In this document: positions 22,560 through 36,700 of the stretch, piece after piece
Layout of the letters: each line of letters opens with the position of its first letter
Numbering within the stretch: position 1 is the stretch's first letter
NCBI GenBank assembly: GCA_007844125.1
Contig: CM017564.1
Coordinates: 24,732,263 to 24,796,262 of the forward strand
Origin: Sinonovacula constricta
Taxonomy: Eukaryota; Mollusca; Bivalvia; Cardiida; Solecurtidae
Direction of reading: 5' to 3'
DNA length: 64,000 nucleotides
The notes under the pieces: generated by a model
Told to the model about the DNA's origin: nothing
The model's database searches: none
Seen by the model: the letters and a program-made list of their open reading frames with translations, nothing else
Program-made: the position numbers and the translations under genes

Positions 22560-22850
22560 GGATGAATCCGTGTTGGGGTGGGTGGGGGTGGGGGGTGGGG
22601 GGATGCATCCCCTCCCACCACACACACACAACCAGGTAAAAGAGCAGAGTGAAAACACATACATGACAGCTTAAAAATAATAACCTTCTACAGTAAATTT
22701 TGTCTGTTGACTTCTTTGTTGAAGTTAGGGTCCCGTACTGTGTATATAATATCGAGTGTTTACTGCGATAAAGTAGAATGGATCTTGACACCCCCCCCCC
22801 CCCTCTCCACACACACCAAAAATTTCCGCCCCTGACAATGTATGATGGTT
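22560..22850. repeat. Diverged repeat with G-rich and C-rich tracts
   Basis: A G-rich run (22573-22602, several GGG/GGGG blocks) and a C run (22791-22803) flank a segment related to 13190-13460. The G-rich tract has four or more G-runs and could form a quadruplex. The apparent minus-strand ORF is compositionally artefactual. Confidence 0.5.
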
Positions 22851-22859
22851 TTAACATCT

Positions 22860-24339
22860 GATTACGTTATATTTGCTAAGATTGACATTCTTTTATGTTA
22901 AAACGAATGCAACGGCTTTTAACTGAGGTTTAAAGCGCAGTCCATGAATATATTTTCGAAGTCTGCACGCCGTTATTGGGGACGCGCAGGAGAGAGACGC
23001 CAATATCTGGAATGCTCACTTAAATTTGCCTATTGGGAAAGTTTGTTTTGCGGACTTTCTAAACCCGGTGAAATACGGGTCCTAATTCGGTAAACGGCGT
23101 TCTATTGCTATCTATTTATTTTTATAATTATTTGTGTGTGTTTGTAACTTTCGAAATAATTTTGAAAATAAACATTAAGATACAGAAAAAACATATTACG
23201 TTCTAAAAAGGTACTGTCTTAATAATACTTTTTTGAGTAATGTGAGGCTGCTGCACACGTGCAATTTCTGCTTGTACAATTTGGTTTTATAGTTAATTAT
23301 AATAATTTTGCAACTTTTTCTACACATACAACATCTTCATATGTCGGGTTTCGCTTTTTATTTATATGTTATACATACCTTTTCTCGAGATTTAAAGAAT
23401 ACTAAAAACTCTCAAATTAAAAACCATAACTTTTCAAATGTCTTTGTTACTTGATCCCATATTGCATTAATCTCTACCTCCTCCACCTTTTGCGTTGCCT
23501 TTGATGCTTCGCATCAACGACTTTTCTTATTGTGAATTAATACGCCTACCATAAACAGTACACTTATTGGCTCGATAATGATGCAAACAGAAAATAATTT
23601 TGCAGTGTCGATCATGCGGTTCTATGCGCCATGAACATACTTGAACAGTGACCGGACTGCTTTAAAATAGTTTTCAACAGGTGTCATTTTAAATAGGCGT
23701 TAAGAGTGTCTGTCCATAAAGTCATACAGCTAGCCTCACGAAAATGGACTCTAGCCAACATCTTGGGACACCCACGACCGATCCATTTTGTTACTCTCCA
23801 TTCATCGCCCGTGGGATATTTAGTTCACTTTTCGCAGTTTCTGGTAATAATATTTCATTAGTCGCTTCTTAATACGATGAAGATTTTAGTCTAATGATAA
23901 AGCTCGTTCTTTCATTGTTTCGACAGATTGTCAAAATGGTGAAGTCATTGTTATACTTCTAGTCTCTATGCTGAAGAGTATGGATTTTGTAAGCAGTATC
24001 ACTTCTTGTTCTATTCAGTTCAGTAAGACGACAGAAAATATACCAATAAACCCACGGTCGACGAATGTAGTAAAACGGTATCCGAGGATGTCTAGCCAAT
24101 GGCCAGATGTATAGTCTGTGACCGGTCCATAACTAGTGCTAGGACACCAAGCTGGTACAAGCTGAGAATATGTAAACGAACAAAACAAAACTATTTCCAT
24201 TTTTGTAAATTTAAGAATGGTGATAATTTGGTAAAAATGAATATTTTTATACAAAATATGAGTTAAGATCTACGCGTATATGAACAACGGAAATAAATTA
24301 AAAAATCCGGTTTATAGAATACCTCTGACTAACTAAATA
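22860..24339. other. Intergenic, no gene seen
   Basis: No protein-like ORF, RNA gene or clear repeat is visible. The sequence is AT-rich. Confidence 0.4.
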
Positions 24340-24925
24340 AGAATATATGACAAAGTCCTATGAGTATTGCAACATATACCAAAATCCGAAAAGGCACAGA
24401 ACAAAGGTATTTCACATGCATGCCAAGCCTCTGATGCCAAGCGAAAAGTAAGAACAAATTTGTGATGAGTCATTTAAGGAAAAGAGCAAACCCGACAGTT
24501 ACCGCCTTGGAACGGTCAGTCGGCAATATGGGCCGACTGGGGTGCTTAAACCGGTTTTACAGAGCTCTAACCTCGCACTTCCTGACTGGTTTCTCAAATG
24601 CAAGCAACGAAAAAAAAAACGATCTATTTGAAAACAAAATGTCCATGCGCTGATATTTTCTATATGTTATGACAAAAGTAGTGACGTCATCGAAAAATAA
24701 TGTCCACATAGTGTTCAGAAAAGGAATATGGTATTACTTCGATTTGAAAAATAACACTAAAATGGTTGACCACAAAAAATAACTTTCTGAATCATGAACA
24801 AACATGACCAGAGACGAAGAATTGGTTGTAGCATCCTGTTCATGTATAGATAGAATTGAAGAACCAAATTTCAATGTCCATCAAAGGAAATACACGTAAC
24901 AATCCTTATAGAGTGAATTAAATGA
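24340..24925 (-). mobile_element. Inverted copy of the 575-bp element
   Basis: Reverse complement of 21252-21828, from AAGAATATATGACAAAGTCC to GAGTGAATTAAATGAC. On the plus strand here the shared frame reads NPTVTALERSVGNMGR, then RALTSHFLTGFSNASNEKK. The first about 150 bp recurs at 24990-25137. Confidence 0.65.
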
Positions 24926-25166
24926 CAACATAGATTACATGCACGGGGAGATTTTTTACGACCGCCACACTGCACAGGTAACATTGTTGTGATCATAAAT
25001 AAGAATATATGACAAAGTCCTATGAGTATTGCAACATATACCAAATCCCGAAAAGGCACAGAACAAAGGTATTTTACATGCATGCCAAGCGAAAAGTAAG
25101 AACAAATTTGTGATGAGTCATTTAAGGAAAAGAGCAATTCGAACCTACGCGGACCTGTTGGTTGGA

Positions 25167-25854
25167 TTAAAGGGTGGTATCCGACAGTTCGCCTATATTA
25201 AATACATGAATGCCTTTCACTTTGCTGGGACATATTGGCATAATTACTGCAACAATAACAACAACAACAAAACCCCACTCAACCTTTAGCCACAGGCATA
25301 AGAAAAAAAAAACGACTTAGAACGCTACCGCAATTGTTAGACAGTACAAATTGTAAAACAAACCATCTCTGGATGTTCACTCTTTCCAAATCTTCACATA
25401 AGCACGATAATGGGATTGGGATTAGCCGGCATTTTTGCCGATACTGCGCAACGACATTTCTATCATTATAGCACAGGGGCACTTATGAGGTGCCAAGGGA
25501 CTGAACCCGGCCGGTCCATTATACTGACACCGACGAGTCAGGCGTAATGCTGTCCCCTTAGCCCCGATTTCTGCTAAAACAGACATCGATATCAGGGCAG
25601 TTTACACGGATGATGATGTAGCTTTATTTAAACAAATAAGTGGTCACGTGGTATTCGTCATTTTAAAAATAGCTAACAGTCCAGCGTAGCGAAGTGAGAA
25701 AATACATGCTTGTAATAACGGGTGGGGCGTTATGTTTCATGTTTCAGTTGTTGGATATCAAAAAGCGGGTTTTCGCTCAATCTTCTCAGGTAAAAATAAT
25801 TTATATGGTTTGAGAAAAAACAAACTGGTCCAAACTGGCGGATACCACCTTTAA
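25167..25854 (+). mobile_element. TTAA-MITE with both termini, carrying a nested SINE
   Basis: The left end is TTAAAGGGTGGTATCCGACA and the right end CAAACTGGCGGATACCACCT with TTAA, so both inverted termini and TTAA ends are intact. A type A SINE fragment (25408-25568, minus) is nested in the middle, which accounts for the extra length over the usual about 460-490 bp. Confidence 0.8.
25408..25568 (-). mobile_element. 5'-truncated type A SINE nested in MITE
   Basis: On the minus strand it runs from GGGGCTAAGGGGACAGCATT to GCCGGCTAATCCCAATCCCA. The tRNA head is absent. Nesting dates it after the host MITE. Confidence 0.75.
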
Positions 25855-25859
25855 AGAAT

Positions 25860-27740
25860 TCTGTTGACTTTATTTTTTTTCTACAATTAGACCCTACGCT
25901 GTCATTCGCATCGTCTTAGGCACTTTCCGATACAGTTCGGCAAAGATTTGAATTAGCCTAGGTGTTCCGAATACTACGCCGTAAGGGTCTGTGAGGTTAG
26001 ATTTTTTTTATTTAAGTATGATTGTTTAACGATGCATGTGCACGCCCGCATTAATATGAAACCTATAAGATAGTACACTGGCATAATAGATAGTATGCTT
26101 TTAAAGGTATTATAATATGTGTTTCATCTCTCTGACATGCCAACAATAATAATGCTGATTAAACTGTCACAGATTGTTTTTAATATTTATTTTTATTTCG
26201 TTAAAAATATTCCTTCTGTTTATTTATGCACACAATTTGTGTGGTTTATTTCGCATGCTTTACTATTAAAACATACATACATTTTGTTGACATACAAATT
26301 GAAAAAAAAAATGTTTGTCGAATTCAGCCTTACGAGGAGCATTTTGCAACACGTACCACTGAAAGGTTACTTAAAATTTGCGGAGATCTTTTTCGGCGAC
26401 AACGCTAAATATAATAATAAAATGTAAAGTGAATGATAATTTTGAAAGTTTTTTTTAAAATTAAAATTTACCAAACGTGCTGACTTTGTAAAAGGTGATT
26501 TGCTGAGAGAGGAAAAAGGTGAAGGACGCTCGGGAAAAATCGTCAGAGCTCGACAAGAGTCGGAAAGGTCCGTGGTAAATGTAAGTCTCTACCGTTTTGC
26601 AGATAAAACGAAAGGGAAGAAAATATAAACGATTTTTATTGCGATTAAGTTACAGAGGCAGATTTAAAATAAACTTGTTTCTGATTTGTTGTTTTATTTC
26701 GTGTGGTAATGCTAATGTTGAACAAAATGTAAAATAAAATCACATTTTTACAGTTTGCAAGCCTTTCATTTTTATTTTCCTTTCTTTGGGATCAGACAAA
26801 TTTCTGGTCTTAAAATGATAACAGGTTGAGAAATTATAAATAAAAATGTTGGACCTGCATGCATATGGAGGTAGGTTTAAATGTTTTGTTCTTAAAATTA
26901 TTCTGCATCATGTTGTTTTTTTCCTCAAATTTGTTATATGGTCGTAAAACACTAAACATATTAATAACATTTGTAACTTTATTAGTCAAAATTGAAAAGC
27001 AATATTAATACCGAGTATGCATATATACAATTTCATAAAAAATACCGGCATGGGGTTAAAACAACCAATCAACAACAAGGCAGCAAATAACCCATCAGGC
27101 AACAACAACACCAGTCAAATAGGAAAAAAATAATTCTGTGAGCACACAAGTCAAAAAAGGCAAGAGGGAGATTTACACTGACATTTACTTACTATAAACT
27201 ATACATGCATGGAACTTTTATATTTCAATTTTGTTTAAAAAATGTCTTGGTGGGATATAATTAATTGTTAGATTTTGAATTGTAAGAAACTCAATGCAGC
27301 AAAACGTTGTTTTTTTTAAATAAAACACAACTTAAGTCAAGTAGTTTTATTTCCAAAATATTCCTGGTTTCCACAATACCTTTAGTTGCAGTCAAGTCTT
27401 GCAACATAGTAAGTTAATTTAGGCAAGTTTATAGTTAAGTAAACGTTGGTGTAAGAGGGCCAATTCTAAGATATCTTAAGAAATCAATTAAATAGGCATC
27501 AATTAACACTATTTCTTGCTGGAAACACCATAAGTGAGGTTGTTTTGATGGTGAAAATGGTGTTGTCAGCATATAAAGGGTTAAACAACAATGTACAAAA
27601 CGCATGATCAATGGAACTTTATCACAGTATGTTTTAAAGCTAAAAAAGTTGTAAATTATTAAAATCCGACAAGCATGGGATATTTATACATCCTAAGTGT
27701 AGTACAACATGTGACACAAACATTATCAGTATAAATAGTT
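25860..27740. other. Intergenic with one exon-like open segment
   Basis: No gene is confirmed. Bases of about 26470-26580 are open in one plus-strand frame with charged composition (GDLLREEKGEGRSGK) and end at an AAT|GTAAGT donor-like site. No partner exon or start codon was found. The rest is AT-rich. Confidence 0.3.
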
Positions 27741-27745
27741 TGCTC

Positions 27746-28227
27746 TGTGAAGAGCACTTATCTCGGCAGCAATCTTTGATGGTAACTTTACGGCATGAAA
27801 TAAATAGAAGCATAAATTTTCCTTCTTTTAATTTCTTCCATTTGTGGTCCAAAAATTACAAGCTATACACCATTGGAAAGCTCTTGAAATTCATATTTTT
27901 AGAATACAATATTTTTAAAACTGATAAATGCACAAAGAATAAATACACAGAAATAAATAAAATCATTTGCTCATCCTTAAACAATCTTTTTTGGTTCTAT
28001 TTTCTCTACCTTTTAAACTATCGAAATATAGTTTTGATACTTAAAATACTTCATAAAAGCTGTTTATTTTGATCTAAAATTCAGTAAAATAGACTGAAAA
28101 ATAAAACAGTGGTGCGTTTAATACAGCACATATTTCCGGTTTTTGGCCTGCATTGGCTTCTGCCTTCTATGATGGCTGCCTTAAACTGTCTTATCAGTGT
28201 CTATGACATCACATGGGAACTATCTAT
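27746..28227. mobile_element. GGCAGCCATC-ended repeat, copy 2
   Basis: Uninterrupted copy of the repeat also at 14356-14966 and 38551-39062, from GGCAGCAATCTTTGATGG to CTTCTATGATGGCTGCC and the trailing GACATCACATGGGAACTATC. The ORFs across it are incidental. Confidence 0.75.
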
Positions 28228-30750
28228 TGTAATGATAACAAATAATAAACTTGATAAGGAAGACAAGATGAGTGGCTTTGAAATTCAAATTGTAAACATG
28301 CAAAATATGGAATGGCAAAAACACTTGATAGTTGAGACATTGGAATATGGCAAATCAAGTGAGTTTATTCATAACAAGAATTAGCAGTACAATTTACTAC
28401 TTTGTTATTTATTAATTAATTCCTACCTATTTTAAAACAAATAGTAATATTTTCTTTTGTAAATATTTGAGCTATAATATTTCTAACTAGTTTATCTAGT
28501 ATTGATTTTCTGATACATAGTTATTAATTTTATTAATTAATTTTATGTCATATCATTCACAACCAATTAGGGTAAAAGAACAAAACTAATTAAGCTACAA
28601 GATAATTGGTAATATTGCATTTTTGAAAGTATTCTTATCTACTTTAACTAATATTGCTGATATGTGCTCAAATGGTTACATTTTGTAATTATTCCTAGCT
28701 AATTTAAATAATTATGTTGTTATCATTATGTTTATTTTTCCTATCCTACTTAATTTATTTCTACCTATCTAAAGGGTGTGATATTGCAAAGTAACCCATA
28801 TCTAAGAAAAAATAATATTATGGCAATTTACCTTATTCTGTTCTTCGAGTATACTTACAGAAAATCAATAAATAGAACTTAATTGAAAGACCGGACTGTT
28901 TGTGGTTTTTTAAAGTAACAAGGTGTCACTAAAATAATATTTAAAAATAGCTTTATGTCCCACCACTTTATATATTATGTTGTAAAAACAGATCGGGTAA
29001 ATATACTTTAACCCCGATTTTTTTGTCTAATGTGTCTTATTAAAGTCAAAATATATTATGAATTGTCTGTTGTTAAATAGCTTTTCAAATGTTATTTGTT
29101 AGGAATATAAGATCCAAATGCATCAAACCAACAATAAATAAAGTTTGTATTTTACTGTATAGGATACACTTTAGAGTCTAATCTTAATGTATGAGAAAAG
29201 CTTGATCGACAAAGAAGACAGACATAGATTCATTAATTAATAAATAAACCTACATACATGGTTTCTAGACTATAAAGCGAGATAGCAAATTTAATCTCAT
29301 AAATGAGTTAATTGATGAAGTAACATAAAAAATTGAAAAAGCTATAATGTGTATTTGTGATATATTATATATTAATTAAAAGAAAATCCGTTGGAAATAA
29401 GCATACATAGCAGTATAAAGATATGACCTGCTAATTCCTTATCTTTATTCAGGTCTTGTTGAAAAAATAATTTTTAAACAGGGTAGGTTGAACTCTAGCT
29501 GAAACAAACTATGTAAGCAAATATGTTCTGTGTGAAAAGATATTAAATAACAACGGTTTATTTTTTATTTTTTAACCTGACTTGTTGGCAATTTCTCTTT
29601 TTACTTTGCATTCATTATCTTTTATATATTTTAATAATGTTATTTAAGTGTGAATTACTGATCTATTCATATAAATAATGGCATGGGAAAGTTGTAAAGG
29701 TATCATACATGTACAGTGTATGCAAAGCAGAACATCTCAACAAAAGCAAAAAAAATAAAAAAATATATATACATATATATAAATTTATACATATAATGAT
29801 ATAATCTAAAAAATGCAACAACAAGCCCTAGAAAATTCTCAATTTTTCACAGTACAATAAACAATGGAATGTAACACATGACAATGCAATCACAGAGGCT
29901 TAGAAAATTAAAGATGAGGAAAAAATGATAATAGAAATGCTAAGTTTGTAAAGCTATACACCCCTTTATTTTAAAATTTAAAGATATTTATTTTAAATGT
30001 TATTATTTTGTGGAAACATACAGCAAAAGCACAACAATATTATAATGGTGAAATCAATTCAAAGGTCTAGGTTTGTATATTCCTTGATGGCTGTTTTAAA
30101 CAATGCTAAGTCAGAATATAAAAATGAGTAAATATTAAAATATTAAGTAAAAAAAGAGGATATAAATATGTATTAAAATAAATAAGTCTTGTAATAAATA
30201 AGTCTGATAAACAATGAAACACCTTCAGCTACAATGCGAGCAATGAGACATGATTGGCAAACTTAGCATCTTAAAAATAAATGAATTATTAAATTTATAA
30301 TAAAATGCATGAGAATTCTTAAAAAATCTGGTTTTAAAAACCAGGTTAATTAAAGGGTTTAGTGGCACTGGCATGATATAATAAATACAAAAAATCACAT
30401 ATTTTATACTGAAGAAGTAGCTTTCATTTTATCTAATGTGACATTTTCCTTTCATTTGAAAAAATCCAAATAAATATAATTTGACATAATATGTATTATA
30501 TGTTATTATATTATATATAGACACTAAAAAGTTACCATACCTTTACAAAATATGATGAATAATATTCATCACATAAACTCTTTTTTGGATATTTTAACAA
30601 AATTTAAGAACTTGCAACTTTTGCCTTTCTCTTGTAGTTTTACATGTGTTGTAAAACTGTTATAATTTTTGGCTAAGAAATACACTTTAACCTTGAAGGA
30701 AGTAATAGTAGATGGAAAGTCAGTGGTCAATAAAATAGTTCTGCTTGAGG
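28228..30750. other. AT-rich intergenic and 3' flank of calaxin
   Basis: Very AT-rich with no ORF resembling a protein. The left portion separates the repeat copy from the calaxin gene. The part below 30753 should include the calaxin 3' UTR, but no polyadenylation site can be assigned with confidence. Confidence 0.4.
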
Positions 30751-30752
30751 AC

Positions 30753-33700
30753 CTAAAATCTGGTATTTTTTCGCTTGTCGTCAGCAATCAGTTCCAAAAA
30801 GCAGTCCCTGACCTAGAAAAAAATAAACCAACAAATTGAACTTATTTTTTGACAATGAAGTTGAAAAGGTCTAAGTACAATAAAACAAGATCATTGAGTT
30901 AATTGCACCGTTCTACAAATCAAATTCTCTATTTTAACGAACATGAGACTAAAGCATCTATTTGTAGACCCATTTGATGGTAACATTTCAGCATATTACC
31001 CAGATTTATACAAAATTAATTGAGTACATGTTAGAAATGTAATATAAGGGAGAAAACTTTTGTCATCATATTTTATATGTAAGGGAAACAACTGTTTATG
31101 TAAAATGACATAATGGTATAATAGTTGTCTCCCTTACATTACATTTGTCTCGCACATAAATATGGGAATTTTTACGTAGGTTAATCAGGTAAGAAATGAT
31201 AATAAGTTCATTATGATTTTCATATTGGACACATATAAAGATAAACCCTTAACAGGACCTTTAGTAATACCTTTCCTTTTTATTCAACATTTTTAGCTTT
31301 TTTAACAATAAATCTTATATATTAAACAATATAACATATAACGTATCACTTTCATTTGCATTTTCGGCTACTCAGACCTAGGGTTCTACATTAATTCTGC
31401 TCATACCCAATTCTTGTTCATCATTTGAAAGATAAATACAATATATTTAATCTATTACCAAACAAGGCAAACACATGTATATATTTATTGTGGAGGCACC
31501 ACTAGGGGTAGAGTCAAAAACTTGTAATTCTCAGACTCCATAACATCCCATTGGTTTAAATCCCAGTTGAGAAAAAGGATCTTAAGGGTCTGTGTGATAC
31601 TGGTGGTTCTACCCAGGCAACTGTATGGGGTCTTCCTCCACCAATAATAGCTGTATATACAGGGGTGGCGAAATCAATTGTCCGAGTGGTCCGAGTCGTA
31701 CATTTCTTGTCCCGGACAAGTTACTTTTTTCAATTGGCTTTTCCGTGGACAAGTGAAAAAATCCAATTTCTAAGTGTTAAAATTCCCAAAAATAACTTTT
31801 ATTTCCCAAACTAAAACATAAGACTAAAAGCATTAAAGATTTGTTTACGTTCGTAATTGTGATATGATAAATTTGACTAAACATGAAGTAATTACATGAT
31901 AGTTTTATGGTTTAACAGATTTAAGTGATCATTAAATCATTGTTGTTAAAATACTTGTGTTTTTATTAATGAATGTACGGACAAGTAGCGCATTGGTACG
32001 GACAAGTACATTTTTATAACCACTTGTCCGTAGACAAGTAAACATTTCTGAGATTTCGCCACCCCTGTGTATATAGCTATAATGACCTACTTTGTGTTAC
32101 TGTGATGTATTTATAAAAAAAAGTTATATTATACAGAACACCTACCCTGGCACTGGGCAGACATGGACCAAGAGCCTCAAGCAAGAGTTTATCTTCCCCC
32201 ACAGCTTTTGTGTAATCATCAATCGACAGTCGGCCATCGTGGTCAATATCCTAAAGAAATAATAAGATCCAACATCAAATCTTTACCTGATAACTACGGT
32301 AGTAAATCTATAGCCAGCCTTATGAATATTCATTGAAATTGACAACTTTGCATAACAAATAATACATGAAAATAAAATAATATAAGCAAAGTATCTTGAT
32401 ATATTTCTCAAATGTAGCAATTTTGTTCAGATTTTTAAAATATGCCTTAGGTTCAAAAGCCTCTAGTTTTTAAATAAAATAATGATATGTATTGTTTACT
32501 GGTATAATTCTTATTCTACCTTTTCGTATGGAAAGGGACCTTACTCTATTAAAGAACTTCATTCTTACCGCCTCTGTGGGTAAATCCATGATGGTATATG
32601 GTTACTGCAGAAAACTTGAAAATTTTTCCACTTTGAAACTTTTGAAAAATACTTAAGAATGAAGCATGCACAGTGATAATTTTTGGTCTGCGTTTTGCGT
32701 TTTTCAGGCACAGTTTCAAAATATGTGCGCTAAAAAAACGCAATGATTTTCGACAACTAAAAAAAGTTCGAAATTAATACTTTGCGGATGTTGATGCATT
32801 TTTTGAATCTTTGCGTTTGTCTTTGCATTGTTTAAGTGATTTTTACGCATTAAAAATTTACTATAACACCGGTGACGTAGGTATTATTGGTTCCCGTTTT
32901 GGATTGTTATAATTTCATAGTGCGCTCATTAACGTCGAAAACCAATATTGTTTTATATTCATTTCTGTCATCTGTTCAGCTGAAAGTAAAGCATGCCACC
33001 AAAAAAGAAATTATGCATCACTAGCAAATGCCAACGTAGAATTACTGATTTTTCTGGAGGAAGGGAAACAAACATTGCTTTAAAAAAAAAAACAATTGTT
33101 TTCCAAAAAAACCCATTGTTTTCCAACATGTGCACTTTTTTATCCCATTGTTTTGAAACAAAAAATTATCACTGAGCATGCACATAAGATGGAATCCTAT
33201 TGAGATAAGAATTTATGGAAAAGGTTGAGCGCATTTTTTTAAAGAAATAAGCAAATTAAATATAAAATTTATTATATTTCCTTTTCGTGAGTATATACTT
33301 GGCCCGAACAAGTAAGTGTAACAGTACAAGTTTGTACTGGTGGAATGCATTAACAAAACCAGATAATAGATTACCCCCCCCACATAAGATATCACAAAAC
33401 ATAACCAAAATATGACAAACTATTTCATTTTTGAAATGTAGCAACACTATCCAAAACCGATGGAAAGCCAAGTTAAAAAGTACAAAAATACTGACCATTT
33501 TCTTGAGGGTGAGTTCTACGAGTTCCTTTGGCATTTCATCGGGGTCCTCCTCCTGGGATTGTTGAACCAGACTGTTCTTGAGTAGGAGGAACATCTCTTC
33601 ACGAGAAATATAGCCATCCTCTCCAGGTTTCATGGAATATACGCCAAAGCAGACTAAAAAAATAGTTTTTTTTTTTTTTTTAAATTATAAGTAAAAGTAT

Positions 33701-36700
33701 ATGTATACATATAATTTTAAAATTTGCTTTAGAATTATTCTTATAAAATAAAAAAGCAAAATCTCTTCATGGTAAATATGACTATCTCTGTAGGTGTCCC
33801 AGCTTAACACAGTTAACATAGTGAAACATTCCCAAAGAGAACCATATTAAAACAATTTGGTCACAGTTAGTTATAAATGCATTCTTGACTTTTTGAACAA
33901 TAATGAATAACACAAGAATATTATCTCTGACCTATGTATATGTGAACACTTTTTGCTTTAGGACATTTATACATTTTTTTTCATTTTGGATGAATCACAA
34001 GAGATACATGTGACACTTTTCAACTATTTTTTAACCCATTTTCCGCTCAATTACCTAGTATATATCTATGAACTGAACATGAGCTTACATACAAGGCTAC
34101 AGGTTTGATCCCGGGATGTGAAATACCAAAGAAATTAAAAATGGTAGTGGTATAGCTCCCTTGCTAACGTTCAAGCAAATATAAGGGTAATTCCACAACT
34201 GGTTGGCCCATTGTCAGGATAATGTGACTGGGTGTGGTATCATGCCAGGTGTTCATGGCATGCTATACACAGTGAAGGCAGCACTGTATCTGCTTTAAGT
34301 GAACACCATCTCCAGAAATAAAATCTTGTTGGTGGAAAGATAAACCCAATAAACAAAAACAAACAACATGTCAGTCATAACCAGTGTGCTGAATGGCCTG
34401 ACAATGCAATCATTTAAATATATACAAAGCTATGGATTGCTGTTATTTTCATTTTAGTTTAGCTAACTTAGCTTTTAGTTACATGCAATGCATTTTAGAT
34501 GTGTGTGGTAGAAACTTTATATGATGTGGTACATATTTCATTATATCCAGTGCACATTGTCGTAGCAAAAGCACATCCAAAGACAGTAACAATGTTCCAT
34601 ACAAAGCAGTTCTTTTAATATGAGAGAAAACATTGTTTTTAGAAAATAACTAAGCACTCTGAGTTGTCGACTTATAACTCCTAAACTTCACATAGATCGG
34701 GTATAAAAACAAAAAAGGTTAAAATTCTTCATTCTATAGAGAATTCTAGTTTACTTGCAGTTTGTTGTACAAACTATAATTGTACTGAACTATATTTTGT
34801 ATTAAAAAACACAAAAGGAATCATACAATATAACTGCTTACATCTTGCCTGCTCCTCGAGTGTTCCTTTCAGGAAGGTGGACATTCCCAGTACCCACTCT
34901 TCATCATTAATATAACCATCATTGTCACAATCAAATGCTTTAAACACTGAAATAAATAAATAATAAATCTCATAAAACTATGACAAAAAATATAATTACA
35001 GAATGATTTTTAAGTTGCTATTTTAAACAACTTAATTGTCATGATTTTATTTTTAGCTAAAGCTCATCCCCCCAACAAAAAATAATATACAAGGTACTTA
35101 CAAGAAAGTAAGAAAACATTAATGATCTTGCTTAAATGTATATAAATATATACATGTACATGTTAAGTATAAAATAATGTGCATATCCAATTTCTACTAC
35201 ATGAAAAGAGCTGTTGCAATTGATGTTTGAAGTATTAAAGCTAAATTATAACTGCTTTAAAAATAACAGTATTCTAATAATTGGAAGAAGAAAAAATAAT
35301 ATTAATCTAACAATACCATTGCACAATGTTATAAATCTTTCAGTGGTAAGTTTGAGACCCTCCTAAAGCATTTGATTGGTCAGATTTTAAATTTCATTAA
35401 ACAATCAACCAATCACAACCTGGATAATGGACTCAAACTTGAGGTGAAAGGCAAGGGTAAAGAAAAATCAAATTTAAGGTGAAAGATGCCAGTAAGGAAA
35501 ACATATTTAACATGAAATTCGCAGGTAAAGAAAACAAATTTAAGGTGAAAGTTGCCAGTAAAGAAAACAAATTGTTGTTTACCAATCAATGTTTGAGCTC
35601 AATTCCAGATAGATTTATTTTTTAATTTGCCATACCTTTATCCATGAGTACGTCATCGGTCATGTGGAAATGCTGGTGAAGAATGTCCCGGAAAGTCCCT
35701 CTATCTATACACCCTTTCCCTCTCTTTGTTTCTGTGGAAGTCGTCTTGGTGAATTCTTTAAATAGTTGCAGCAGTCTTTCATTTTCTTGCTTGCTGACTG
35801 GAAATAATACAAATGAGAAATATAATTTCAATTCTTTAGAATGTAAGCATAAGGTAATTATTTTTGACAAGATTTTTAGGGTTTGTAATTATTTTGTTTT
35901 TGTTATATCTCATCAACACAATATTTGTCACTTTGTGATGCCATCTAATTATTGGTGGAGGAAGACCTCAGACATACGTAAAAGCATGAAAATGCTTTTA
36001 TAAAATGCCTCACCAAACCAGCATAATAATAGCCATAACTGCAATGTTAAGTAAATATTGATGAAATAATGTCTCAGAAAAATATTGGGGGGGGGGGGGG
36101 GATAAATGCAATGCAATTTTGATGAAAGACCTCCTCATTTACATTATTTGTCCAAGTTGATAAAGAACTGTCACATTAGCTAAGGTTGATCCTCATTGTC
36201 ATGAAAGTTTTCTTTCAAAGTGTGTATTCCATAAAATACTTATATAAACCTGTACATTATAGAATTTAAGGAAAAGCATATTTTGTATGCTATATGGTAT
36301 GTTTTTGTTTATCTTTTTTGATAATGATGTTAATCATGAGGTGTGTGTGAGTGTGTATTACTAATAAAATATCAATACACAAAGAATATTAGATTTTCTT
36401 TTTCTATTACTATAATAATATTGATGATAATAAATGATGATGATGAAAATACTTATAATAATAATGAACGTAATAATAATAATAATAATAACAATAACAA
36501 ATCCAATCAATTATCTTCTTTGTCAATTAAGTAAGTTAAGGTGTGTGACTTAAAAAACATTTATGATGTTACTGGGTGTAACTGATGTTTACCATTTCAA
36601 GATGGGGTTTGAACCCACAACCTACTGCTCTGGAGTTAGGTACCAACTGGGCAGACAGCTCTGGAGAGGGCATATTCACAACACTCCTCCCATCTTTGAC

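Noticed and set aside
22528..22857. 109-codon minus-strand ORF with Pro-His and Gly runs
   Set aside because: Composition comes from G-rich and C-rich simple tracts inside a dispersed repeat.
28109..28384. 91-codon plus-strand ORF
   Set aside because: Its first half is the end of the GGCAGCCATC-ended repeat. The other two copies do not preserve it.
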